This document shows, piece by piece, positions 1 through 5,927 of a stretch of 6,477 nt of DNA (its first letter is position 1; each line of letters starts with the position of its first letter). Below the pieces are notes generated by a model. The model was not told the origin of the DNA. It did no database searches and saw only the letters and a list, made by a program, of their open reading frames with translations. Source of the DNA: Nitrososphaerota archaeon (GTDB lineage Archaea > Thermoproteota > Nitrososphaeria > Nitrososphaerales > Gagatemarchaeaceae); NCBI GenBank assembly GCA_005877365.1, contig VBPP01000225.1, positions 1-6,477 on the forward strand. The letters are read 5' to 3'. The position numbers and the translations under genes were made by a program.

Positions 1-559
1 ACCTTCGGCTGTTCTCTCTTACGAATCTCTTGGAAGTATCGGGAGAGCGACTCCAAACTCTGACCTTCCTAAGTCCAAAGAGATCTTGGATGGAGGCGAG
101 GAGCCCTGTCGCCACAAACCCTCCTCCCACGAGTCCCAGATTTTCGGATCCTTTCCTCGCCAGGTACTTGGCCGAAACACCGCCCGCGGCACCGGTGCGC
201 ATGAGTGTGTGGTAGGTTCCATCGCAGATTGCAAGGGGGAATCCAGTCCTTGGGTCGGTGTAGACGAGAGTCGAGAAGACGTTGGGGAGCCCAAATTTTT
301 CCCGGTTCTCTTCTCGTATCGCGACCCACTTACACGCGGAGGTCTCAGGTTCTTCGCAGTAGGACGGCATTGCTTCCCACTCACCATGGTACTTTGGAAT
401 GACGATGTGCATCTTCGGATCCATCTTGTACTTGTGTAATCCGTGCGCGCGGAACGCTCTCTCGACGGCGTTGTTGTATTCAGCCACTGTTAGGAGGCCT
501 TCGATGTCGCTCCTGCCAAGGATGAGAGTCTTGCGCGAGCTCCAGCTAGTCCTGGGCAT
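1..559 (-). CDS. Ornithine cyclodeaminase / mu-crystallin family protein, N-terminal part (cut by window edge)
   Basis: This frame is open from an ATG at 559 to the window edge: 186 codons plus one base, against a usual family length of about 320-330 residues, so roughly 55% is present. Family members are NAD(P)-dependent: ornithine cyclodeaminase, archaeal alanine dehydrogenase, ketimine (pyrroline/piperideine-2-carboxylate) reductase. Visible features: an N-terminal LTVAEYNNAVERAF helix (residues 23-36), PKYHG (55-59), AMPSY (63-67), a substrate-type lysine K77, the GLP segment (90-92), YTDPRTGFPLA (100-110), the RTGAAGG motif (121-127), then the Rossmann loop GLVGGGFVATG (142-152) with G145, G147 and A150. 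After strand beta-2 the residues are WSRS (169-172), with no acidic residue, which suggests NADP(H) rather than NAD(H). Stops TAA and TAG lie upstream in frame and no other ATG/GTG/TTG precedes 559, so the start is firm. The gene is divergent from the MFS gene at 730. Family assignment is strong. Substrate cannot be decided. Confidence 0.9.
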   Translation of the reverse strand, partial: MPRTSWSSRKTLILGRSDIEGLLTVAEYNNAVERAFRAHGLHKYKMDPKMHIVIPKYHGEWEAMPSYCEEPETSACKWVAIREENREKFGLPNVFSTLVYTDPRTGFPLAICDGTYHTLMRTGAAGGVSAKYLARKGSENLGLVGGGFVATGLLASIQDLFGLRKVRVWSRSPDTSKRFVRENSRR

Positions 560-585
560 GCGGCCAGATATCTTTTCGTTCGCGT

Positions 586-598
586 GATAAGGATTTTC
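586..598 (-). promoter_or_regulatory. Possible archaeal BRE/TATA element for the OCD-family gene
   Basis: Read on the minus strand this is GAAAAT followed by CCTTATC. The TATA-like part (586-592) is centred about 30 nt before the ATG at 559. A purine/A-rich BRE-like stretch followed by a TATA-like box at this distance fits an archaeal promoter giving a leaderless or nearly leaderless mRNA. No Shine-Dalgarno sequence precedes the ATG. The TATA match is imperfect, so this is a moderate call. Confidence 0.4.
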
Positions 599-609
599 TG
601 ATTGGCTCT

Positions 610-628
610 ATTAGGATTGAGGCCTAAT
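610..628. repeat. Small inverted repeat ATTAGG-7-CCTAAT
   Basis: Perfect 6-bp arms (610-615 and 623-628) surround a 7-bp spacer in the 170-bp region between the divergent OCD and MFS genes. The arms face each other about one helical turn apart (13 bp between equivalent bases), a geometry common for dimeric regulator sites. A 6-bp match of this kind can easily occur by chance in 170 bp. Confidence 0.25.
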
Positions 629-659
629 GTACCGCGGTGACGCGAGAATGAACGTGATG

Positions 660-691
660 GTCGAGTGCGCCCTCTCGACACTGAAACAGTG
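660..691. repeat. Two adjacent inverted repeats upstream of the MFS gene
   Basis: GTCGAG (660-665) pairs with CTCGAC (674-679) across 8 bp. It is followed directly by CACTG (679-683), AAA, CAGTG (687-691), a 5-bp perfect palindrome with a 3-bp centre. The second palindrome ends just before the TATA-like box at 694, where a bound repressor would block TBP/TFB, or an activator could recruit it. This is a candidate operator. No regulator gene lies in the window, and neither arm is long enough to exclude chance. Confidence 0.3.
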
Positions 692-693
692 GG

Positions 694-700
694 TATTTTA
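694..700 (+). promoter_or_regulatory. TATA-like box before the MFS gene
   Basis: TATTTTA is centred 33 nt before the ATG at 730. An archaeal start site 25-27 nt downstream would leave a leader of about 6 nt. GGGAAGG just before the ATG could be read as a weak ribosome-binding sequence but matches GGAGGTG poorly. The bases before the box (CAGTGGG) are not a good BRE, so this is tentative. Confidence 0.3.
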
Positions 701-729
701 CTGGAAGTTACCAACCCGCAGGGAAGGTC

Positions 730-1977
730 ATGCATCCGGTGGGAGAGCAACGTTCAGGAAGGTACAGCTGGGCAGTTCTAACGTCAGCTACCCTCGTCGC
801 CTTGTCAATGAATCTCACGCTGTTCAGCCCAGGACCTGTCCTCAATTCAATTCGCCAAGGACTTCACACGTCTTTCGCAGAAATAGGCCTCATCTTCACC
901 TTGCCCGCTGTCATTACATCGGTGTTCTCACTGATAGGCGGCGTTCTTGCGGACTCAATCGGCGTCAGAAAGGTCGCAGGAGCGGGTGGGGTGTTGCTCG
1001 GATTAGGCGGACTGCTCCGAGGCACCACTGTTGACTTTCTCACGTTCCTCCTCTTCACTGGTCTCTTTGCTGTAGGCCTCGGACTAGCTCTACCAAACCT
1101 GCCCAAGGCAATAAACGGTTGGTTCCCCAAGTCGACAGTTGGTTTCGCTTCGGGAATCTACGTAATGGGTTTTCCTCTCGGAGCCACACTCGCGTCGGGA
1201 GTGACCACGTATCTTGCCGAAGCAACTGGTGGCTGGCAGGGAGCACTGAGGTCATGGGGGTTGGTTGCCTTGAGCTTCGCGGCCGTATGGTTGATCGTGG
1301 TCAGGGAGCCAAGAGGGAGTAAAGACATCGTGAAGGGGTCTCTGGGACTGCCGGGATCCGTGGCACGCAATTTTCCCCTCTGGGTAGTGGCGGCGTCTCT
1401 CTTCGTGAACACCTCAATCTTCTCGATAGAGGTGGCGTGGTTTCCCACACTCTTGGCAGAGCGAGGCGCTTCTGGGCAGGAGGCGGGCTTGATGGTATCG
1501 ATCTTCTCGATCGCGAATATGTTCACGGTGTTTGTCGTTCCCACCCTCTCCGGTCGGCTGGGCCTTAGGCGGCCTTTTATCTGGGCGTTCGCCGGAACGT
1601 CTGCTCTTGGGGTCACCTCACTCATCATTGCTCCGCCTTCGGCCGCATGGATAATCCTCCCTGTCCTGGGTGGCGCGGTAGCGGGTCCTTTCGCGATGGG
1701 GTTCCTGCTCCCCGCTGACTTGGTTGATTATTCACATCTGGGTTCTGCCAGTGGCATTGTCCTTTCCGTGGGTTGGCTTGGCATTGGGTTTGGTTCGTGG
1801 CTGGCGGGATTGCTGAGAGACTTGTCAGGCAGCTTCTACACGACACTTGTAGCCATCGTCATCAGCGCATTGCTTATTGTTGCGCTTGCGTTCGTTCTCC
1901 CTGAAACGGGCAGGAGAGGCAGGTACGCAAGGAGTTCGACCACCAGACAGAAGGTGGCGGGGTTTGAGGGAGGGTAG
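730..1977 (+). CDS. Major facilitator superfamily transporter, NarK/CynX-like, 12 TM segments
   Basis: A 415-residue integral membrane carrier with the usual MFS length. Hydrophobic helices run through the protein: TM1 around 13-33, TM2 around 50-70, and the last around 371-391, with a soluble central loop at about 193-213 joining two six-helix halves. The TM2-TM3 loop carries MFS motif A as GGVLADSIGVRK (70-81). After TM4, PNLPKAINGWFPKS (122-135) and the following GFASGIYVMG (138-147) resemble the WFP region of the nitrate/cyanate-type (NNP/CynX) families. The C terminus is a short basic tail (394-415). An in-frame stop (TGA) lies upstream and ATG 730 is the first start codon. The neighbours (OCD-family enzyme, FAD amine oxidase, aminotransferase) suggest import of an amino acid or organic anion rather than nitrate, but this is inference. 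The second half aligns well with the partial transporter at 5928-6477. Substrate unknown. Confidence 0.9.
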   Translation: MHPVGEQRSGRYSWAVLTSATLVALSMNLTLFSPGPVLNSIRQGLHTSFAEIGLIFTLPAVITSVFSLIGGVLADSIGVRKVAGAGGVLLGLGGLLRGTTVDFLTFLLFTGLFAVGLGLALPNLPKAINGWFPKSTVGFASGIYVMGFPLGATLASGVTTYLAEATGGWQGALRSWGLVALSFAAVWLIVVREPRGSKDIVKGSLGLPGSVARNFPLWVVAASLFVNTSIFSIEVAWFPTLLAERGASGQEAGLMVSIFSIANMFTVFVVPTLSGRLGLRRPFIWAFAGTSALGVTSLIIAPPSAAWIILPVLGGAVAGPFAMGFLLPADLVDYSHLGSASGIVLSVGWLGIGFGSWLAGLLRDLSGSFYTTLVAIVISALLIVALAFVLPETGRRGRYARSSTTRQKVAGFEGG

Positions 1978-2049
1978 CGATTGGCAAGGGAGGGCACCTA
2001 CACGATGTGAAGATATGCCGAGGGCTCACAGCTGGGCGTACGCTTTGAC

Positions 2050-2223
2050 ATGAAGAGCATAGAGGGAGACTTGACGCCGGAAAAATTCTGTGAACGGGTT
2101 AACGACAGATGGGGAAGATACGGTGCCGCACCGAAGTCTGAAGTAGTGTTCATTAATCACAAGCCCCGCCAGTTACTCAAAGAGCCATATCGCCCGTCGC
2201 GCCCAAAAAATCCACTGGACTGA
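2050..2223 (+). CDS. Possible small protein, 57 residues, unknown
   Basis: ATG at 2050, TGA at 2221-2223, ending 7 bp before the start of the FAD oxidase gene. The product is hydrophilic, with one cysteine (C14), no transmembrane helix and no signal peptide. It begins MKSIEGDLTPEKFCERV, has a central RWGRYGAAPKSEVVF part, and ends in a proline- and basic-rich tail (PYRPSRPKNPLD). Composition and codon choice (AGA/AGG/CGC Arg, mixed GC-rich third bases) look like the neighbouring genes, and the acid/base balance resembles a real protein. There is no Shine-Dalgarno sequence, no obvious TATA at the expected distance, and I recognise no family. It could be a genuine small gene co-transcribed with the oxidase, a remnant of a larger gene (the frame is open back to a stop at 2008-2010), or chance. 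Confidence 0.35.
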   Translation: MKSIEGDLTPEKFCERVNDRWGRYGAAPKSEVVFINHKPRQLLKEPYRPSRPKNPLD

Positions 2224-2230
2224 AATTGAA

Positions 2231-3346
2231 ATGATTCACGATGTCGCAATCGTTGGTGGGGGAATATGCGGCCTCTCCATCGGATGGAAACTCGCAAAAA
2301 GGGGACTGAGGGTACTGATTCTTGAGAAAGGTGAGGCTGGCCACGGAGCGACCTGGGCGGCTCTCGGCATTCTTTTTCCAAGGGTAGGTGATGACCCAAA
2401 TGGCCCCGCCTTCACAAAGTTGTGCGTCGAGAGTCACAGATTATGGCCGACTTTCGCCAAAGAGGTGGAATCAGAATCGGGAATTGAGATCGATTACGGC
2501 AGGGAGGGGACGCTGCTCCCCGCATTCGAGGCTCGCGAGGAAGACCAGTTAAGAAGGCAGTACGCACTACTGCGAAAATCGAGAGTTGGAGCGAAGTGGG
2601 TCGGCGGGAAGGAATTGCGGTCTCTCGAGCCTAACATGTCGTACGGCGTAAAGTCCGCCCTCTTCAATCCACTCGTCCACCGGGTAGACAACCGGAAACT
2701 GGCGCTCGCTCTTAAGAAGGCATTTCTTGTCGTTGGCGACTTTCGGGAGAAAACCTCGGTAGCTGAAATCGTGATTCAAGGCGGCAGGGTAATCGGAGTA
2801 AGCGCAGGCGGGAGCATGGTCCGAGCTCACAAGGTGATCATCGCCGCCGGAGCTTGGTCGGCAGGCATCCCCGGGTTAGATGAAAGAATACGTCCTCCCG
2901 TCAGACCTGTCAAGGGACAGGTGATTTCCGTGAAGGTCCCTGAGGGAAGGAGATTGCTCTCTCACGTGATTCATTACGCCGACACCTTCTTAGTCCAGAG
3001 AGGGGATGGAAGGCTACTGATAGGAGCGACTGTGGAGGAGAGAGGGTTCGACACAAAGGTCACGGCTGGCGCCATCTCCAAGCTTCTCACCGTTGCTCTA
3101 GCTGTCATCCCGGATATCGACACTCTTCCGCTGGGAGAGGCGTGGGCGGGAACAAGGCCAGGTAGCCCGGACGGCGCGCCAATCTTAGGTGGCACCAACG
3201 TCGAGGGCTTGGTAATGGCGACGGGGCACTTCAGAAATGGAATCCTCCTCGCCCCCATCACCGCCGATCTAGTTTCGGAGTACGTCATTTCGGACAAGTT
3301 GCCAGCGCTCGCCCAACCCTTCACCATGAATCGTTTCAGCAATTGA
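2231..3346 (+). CDS. FAD-dependent amino acid oxidase, glycine oxidase (ThiO)-like
   Basis: A 371-residue flavoenzyme of the D-amino acid oxidase/glycine oxidase (DAO) family, typical length. The N-terminal Rossmann fold shows the FAD signature VAIVGGGICGLSIGWKLA (5-22), with the acidic ribose-binding residue E32 in LILEKGEAGHGAT (29-41). AAGAWS (205-210) is the conserved inner FAD-contact strand. The C-terminal FAD/substrate segment has WAGTRPGSPDGAPILG (305-320) and ATGHFRNGILLAP (330-342), wording highly characteristic of ThiO and its relatives. R309 and R335 correspond, from memory, to the glycine-oxidase arginines lining the substrate site. Expected reaction: oxidation of glycine, sarcosine or small D-amino acids to an imine, releasing ammonia after hydrolysis. 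ThiO supplies dehydroglycine for thiazole synthesis in many bacteria, but no thi genes are nearby, so a catabolic role is favoured here. ATG 2231 is the first start after an in-frame stop. No Shine-Dalgarno sequence. Possibly co-transcribed with 2050-2223. Confidence 0.88.
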   Translation: MIHDVAIVGGGICGLSIGWKLAKRGLRVLILEKGEAGHGATWAALGILFPRVGDDPNGPAFTKLCVESHRLWPTFAKEVESESGIEIDYGREGTLLPAFEAREEDQLRRQYALLRKSRVGAKWVGGKELRSLEPNMSYGVKSALFNPLVHRVDNRKLALALKKAFLVVGDFREKTSVAEIVIQGGRVIGVSAGGSMVRAHKVIIAAGAWSAGIPGLDERIRPPVRPVKGQVISVKVPEGRRLLSHVIHYADTFLVQRGDGRLLIGATVEERGFDTKVTAGAISKLLTVALAVIPDIDTLPLGEAWAGTRPGSPDGAPILGGTNVEGLVMATGHFRNGILLAPITADLVSEYVISDKLPALAQPFTMNRFSN

Positions 3347-3518
3347 CCGCAGATAATTCAGAGGAATCGGCAGTGGTTCTCATTCCGCCCCGACCCATCA
3401 AATCTTGGGAACTCCCTGTCGACGCAGGTGGGTATCTCTTCGATGCGCAATAAACACGCTCATCTGGCATCGACAGAATCCCAATCCCTGAGTAAAGCAC
3501 TCCGACCGGACTCGGGTT
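3347..3518. other. Convergent intergenic region with weak inverted repeats
   Basis: These 172 bp separate the 3' ends of the FAD oxidase and the aminotransferase. CTGTCGA (3416-3422) is complementary to TCGACAG (3470-3476) over 7 bp. Inside it, CGATGC (3441-3446) can pair with GCATCG (3467-3472), and GATGCGC (3442-3448) with GCTCATC (3458-3464) with one mismatch. On the plus strand a pyrimidine-rich stretch, TTCTATTCTATTTCTTTG (3517-3534), begins at the end of the aminotransferase gene and could end plus-strand transcripts in the archaeal poly-T manner. No convincing gene or RNA was seen. A role in two-way termination is only a guess. Confidence 0.25.
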
Positions 3519-4859
3519 CTATTCTATTTCTTTGTCAGAAATGTTCAGCGACTCGTCCAGAGCATCAATGCCCTGATCAATCTCGTTTCGACTTATTATC
3601 AATGGAGGCCCGATTACAAAATGACTCAACCAATTCAGGATGTATACGCCCCTAGACATCATCTCAGACGCCATCCTGTCAAGAACAGACGCCTTGCCAG
3701 ACAGCTTGTCTTTGGGATTGGTGAAAGGTTCTTTTGTCTTCCTACTCTTTACTAATTCGACAGCCCAGAAGAGTCCTATCCCTCTGACGTCTCCCACAGA
3801 TTCGTGTTTTTCTTTCAACTCGCTCAGTCTCTTCCCCATGTAAGCACCCTTCTTTCTTGCTTCTGCGATCAGGTCCAGGCGCAAGTACTCCTTTATCGCT
3901 GCTACGGCAGGCGCCAACGTGAGCGGATGCGCTTCATACGTGTGCCCGTGCGCAAAGTAGTGGTCCTCAAAGTAATCGGCGATCTCTCTCGTTGTCGCTG
4001 TAAGCCCTAGAGGCGCGTATGCTCCGGTTATGCCCTTGGCAGTTGTGAGGATGTCGGGCTTGACCTTCCAGTGATTGACAGCGAACCATTCGCCCGTTCT
4101 GCCCCACCCAGACATTACTTCGTCGGCAATGAGTAGAACGTCGTTCTTGTCAGCAATCTCCCTCACCATAGGGAGGTATTCTTTTGGAGGAACTAAGACC
4201 CCGTTAGTCCCAACGACCGGCTCTAGCATTATGGCGGCAACATTGCCTTCGTTCTTTATCATGTAGTCGATGTATTCAGCGCTTGCTATCCCCGGGTTAG
4301 GATGATCTGAGCCAAAGGGAGAGCGATACGTGTCAGCGTCAGGCGCAAAGATCACTCCATCCATCTTGCCCACAGGTTCTGCGGTCCACCTACGGAGGTC
4401 ACCCGTCGCGGCGATCGAGCCCGCTGTGGAACCATGATACGAACGGTACCTCGAGATTATCTTGTGCTTTCCGGTGAATAACCTCGCGATCTTGATCGCA
4501 GCTTCGTTGGCCTCGGTACCCGAAGTGGTGAAGAAGAATTTCTCCAGGCCCTCCGGCAGTAATTTCAGAAGTGATTTGCTTAATTCCGCTCGTACTGTGG
4601 TCGCGAATCCAGGAGAGACGTAGGGCAGCTGCTTTGCCTGTTTACATATCGCATCGATTACCGCCTTGTTCTTGTGCCCCAGGTTTGAGCACATGAGCTG
4701 AGACGAAAAATCAAGGTACTTCTTCCCAGCGGCATCAAGGAAATAACAGCCCTCAGCATCGACAATGTGAAGAGGCTTCCATCCACGCTGATACCGCCAC
4801 GTCCCGTACGTATGCCTGACAGTTAGATCCAATACCTCATCCGACTTCGGAACTAACAC
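3519..4859 (-). CDS. Class III PLP-dependent aminotransferase (omega-amino acid type)
   Basis: A 446-residue enzyme, full length for the class III (fold type I) family that includes taurine-, beta-alanine-, GABA- and 3-aminoisobutyrate aminotransferases. Key parts: SGTEANEAA (113-121), which binds the PLP phosphate; YHG (141-143), whose tyrosine stacks on PLP; MLEPVVGTNG (211-220); LIADEVMSGWGRTGEW (243-258), with D246 contacting the pyridine nitrogen; TTAKGITGAYAPLG (272-285), with Schiff-base lysine K275; and AHGHTYEAHPL (303-313), whose threonine T307 helps hold the phosphate. RGIGLFWAVELV (359-370) is the usual C-terminal domain strand. The reaction moves the terminal amino group of an omega-amino acid to pyruvate or 2-oxoglutarate, giving a semialdehyde. 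The start is GTG at 4859, five codons after an in-frame TGA, with a TATA box at the spacing for a leaderless message. The divergent beta-hydroxyacid dehydrogenase could act on the semialdehyde. Exact substrate is not readable. Confidence 0.92.
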   Translation of the reverse strand: MLVPKSDEVLDLTVRHTYGTWRYQRGWKPLHIVDAEGCYFLDAAGKKYLDFSSQLMCSNLGHKNKAVIDAICKQAKQLPYVSPGFATTVRAELSKSLLKLLPEGLEKFFFTTSGTEANEAAIKIARLFTGKHKIISRYRSYHGSTAGSIAATGDLRRWTAEPVGKMDGVIFAPDADTYRSPFGSDHPNPGIASAEYIDYMIKNEGNVAAIMLEPVVGTNGVLVPPKEYLPMVREIADKNDVLLIADEVMSGWGRTGEWFAVNHWKVKPDILTTAKGITGAYAPLGLTATTREIADYFEDHYFAHGHTYEAHPLTLAPAVAAIKEYLRLDLIAEARKKGAYMGKRLSELKEKHESVGDVRGIGLFWAVELVKSRKTKEPFTNPKDKLSGKASVLDRMASEMMSRGVYILNWLSHFVIGPPLIISRNEIDQGIDALDESLNISDKEIE

Positions 4860-4883
4860 GATTCCGGAGACTCAATGATGTTG

Positions 4884-4894
4884 TATAAACTTTC
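4884..4894 (-). promoter_or_regulatory. Archaeal BRE/TATA promoter of the aminotransferase gene
   Basis: On the minus strand this reads GAAAG (BRE-like, 4890-4894) followed directly by TTTATA (4884-4889). The TATA centre lies about 27 nt before the first base of the GTG codon at 4859, so transcription would begin at or beside the start codon. No Shine-Dalgarno sequence is present. This element is the best single piece of evidence that the window is archaeal, and it supports the GTG start. Confidence 0.6.
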
Positions 4895-4928
4895 CCAACC
4901 TTGACTGAGCAGAAAAGCGACGACAGTC

Positions 4929-4988
4929 TCCCACAACGAATGCAAGAGGGGCAGCCCCTCGAGAGGAGATGTCATCGAACTTGTGGGA
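4929..4988. repeat. Long-spaced inverted repeat TCCCACAA ... TTGTGGGA
   Basis: Perfect 8-bp arms (4929-4936 and 4981-4988), 44 bp apart, lie between the divergent aminotransferase and dehydrogenase genes. They enclose the compact hairpin at 4946-4960 and a 9-bp palindrome GATGTCATC (4968-4976). The arrangement would allow paired regulator sites serving both promoters. An 8-bp spaced match has a modest chance of arising at random here. Confidence 0.3.
4946..4960. repeat. Compact perfect palindrome GAGGGGC-A-GCCCCTC in the divergent promoter region
   Basis: Seven-base arms around one central base. As RNA it would form a 6-bp G/C-rich stem with a CAG loop. Being palindromic DNA centred at 4953, between the TATA box of the leftward gene and the start of the rightward gene, it is a good candidate operator. 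A transcription terminator is less likely, because no T-run follows and no gene ends here. It is the least chance-like inverted repeat in the intergenic regions. Confidence 0.4.
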
Positions 4989-5029
4989 AGCATGCTTAAG
5001 AAAGAGACATATTTCTTCTTACCGAAGAA

Positions 5030-5923
5030 TTGGACTTCAAGATCGGTTTCATCGGATTAGGGAAGATGGGCGGGCCCATGGCTGCCAATCTCCTGAACGC
5101 GGGTTTCACCCTGGCGGTGTACGACATCGACAGAGACTCAATAGCTGCGGTTGCCTCGAAGGGCGCGCGCGTTTGTTCTGACCCGAAAGAGGTAGCATCA
5201 AATTGCAATGTCATCATGACATCTCTTCCTTCGCCAGAAAGTCTTGAGGAGGTGGTTCTCGGGGAGAAGGGCGTCTTGGATGGAGTGAGAGACCACTCGA
5301 TACTGATAACGACCGACACGATCCTGCCAGAAACAATTTACAGGATATCTGAGGAGGCGAAGGAGAAAGGCGTATCGGTTCTCGATGCTCCCGTCAGCGG
5401 TGGACCGCATGGCGCGAGAGCGGCCACCCTGACAATCATGGTCGGCGGAGACAAACAGATTTTCGAAGTGTGTACACCGATCTTCAGAGCGATTGCGAAA
5501 AATGTTCTCCACGTAGGTCCGTCGGGAGCGGGCTGCATCGCAAAACTCGTCAATAATCTCTGCTCCCTGGCAAATACGGCGGCCGCCTGCGAAGGATTCG
5601 TGCTCGGCGTAAAGGCAGGCATCGATCCGAAGATCCTGCACGAAGTCATCTCCACAGGGACCGGCAGGAGCTACGCTGTCGAGTATAAGATTCCGCATCA
5701 GATAGCCAAAGGCAACTTTGAGCCTGGATTCTCTGTTAGGATCGCAGCAAAGGACCTATCGCTCATAACCGCACTCGGGAGGGCTCACGGTGTCCCTCTC
5801 TTCCTGACGAGCGCCGTCGAACAGCTCTACCAGCTCGCGAAGGCGAAAGGTCTGAGCGAAAAAGATCACGTCGCAATCGTAACAGTCCTGGAAGAGATCG
5901 CCGGAGTCAAGGTGCGATTCTAA
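5030..5923 (+). CDS. 3-hydroxyisobutyrate dehydrogenase-family beta-hydroxyacid dehydrogenase
   Basis: A 297-residue NAD(P)-dependent oxidoreductase, typical length for the family of 3-hydroxyisobutyrate, tartronate-semialdehyde, 3-hydroxypropionate and gamma-hydroxybutyrate dehydrogenases. The N-terminal Rossmann fold has FIGLGKMGGPMAANL (7-21), with G9, G11 and G14 at the dinucleotide. D32 at the end of beta-2 (VYDID) favours NAD(H). The substrate signature is DAPVSGGPHGA (119-129), with S123. The catalytic GxGxxxKxxxN motif is GAGCIAKLVNN (166-176), with K172 and N176. KDLSL (240-244) is the conserved C-terminal element. Expected role: interconversion of a beta-hydroxy acid and its semialdehyde, possibly the product of the adjacent aminotransferase. 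The start codon is TTG at 5030. It gives the usual MxxKIGFIGLG beginning, and no ATG or GTG lies between the upstream stop (TAA 4997-4999) and the Rossmann motif. No Shine-Dalgarno sequence was seen. It ends 4 bp from the convergent MFS gene. Confidence 0.92.
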   Translation: MDFKIGFIGLGKMGGPMAANLLNAGFTLAVYDIDRDSIAAVASKGARVCSDPKEVASNCNVIMTSLPSPESLEEVVLGEKGVLDGVRDHSILITTDTILPETIYRISEEAKEKGVSVLDAPVSGGPHGARAATLTIMVGGDKQIFEVCTPIFRAIAKNVLHVGPSGAGCIAKLVNNLCSLANTAAACEGFVLGVKAGIDPKILHEVISTGTGRSYAVEYKIPHQIAKGNFEPGFSVRIAAKDLSLITALGRAHGVPLFLTSAVEQLYQLAKAKGLSEKDHVAIVTVLEEIAGVKVRF

Positions 5924-5927
5924 AACC

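Noticed and set aside
19..387. 122-codon minus-strand open frame with ATG
   Set aside because: It overlaps the OCD-family gene in another frame. Its product is low-complexity Ser/Pro/Arg-rich, whereas the other frame shows clear family motifs.
490..750. Minus-strand frame across the OCD/MFS intergenic region
   Set aside because: Covers the promoter area and both gene starts, and its product has no family features.
627..1034. 135-codon plus-strand frame overlapping the divergent promoter and the MFS start
   Set aside because: Shadow of the MFS gene; Arg/His-rich product with no recognisable motif.
1158..1628. 156-codon minus-strand frame opposite the MFS gene
   Set aside because: Long antisense frames are common in GC-rich membrane-protein genes. 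The plus strand has convincing helices and MFS motifs.
1978..2049. In-frame extension of the MFS gene through the stop at 1975 into the small frame at 2050
   Set aside because: Two stops (TAG 1975, TGA 2008) interrupt the frame, and the MFS protein is already complete with a normal C-terminal tail.
2974..3342. 122-codon minus-strand frame opposite the FAD oxidase C terminus
   Set aside because: The plus strand here carries the ThiO-type GHFRNGILLAP segment; the antisense product has no motif.
4946..4960. Hairpin as an intrinsic terminator
   Set aside because: No gene ends here, both neighbours point away from it, and no T-run follows.
5198..5698. 166-codon minus-strand frame opposite the dehydrogenase
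   Set aside because: Shadow of a gene with intact catalytic motifs on the other strand.
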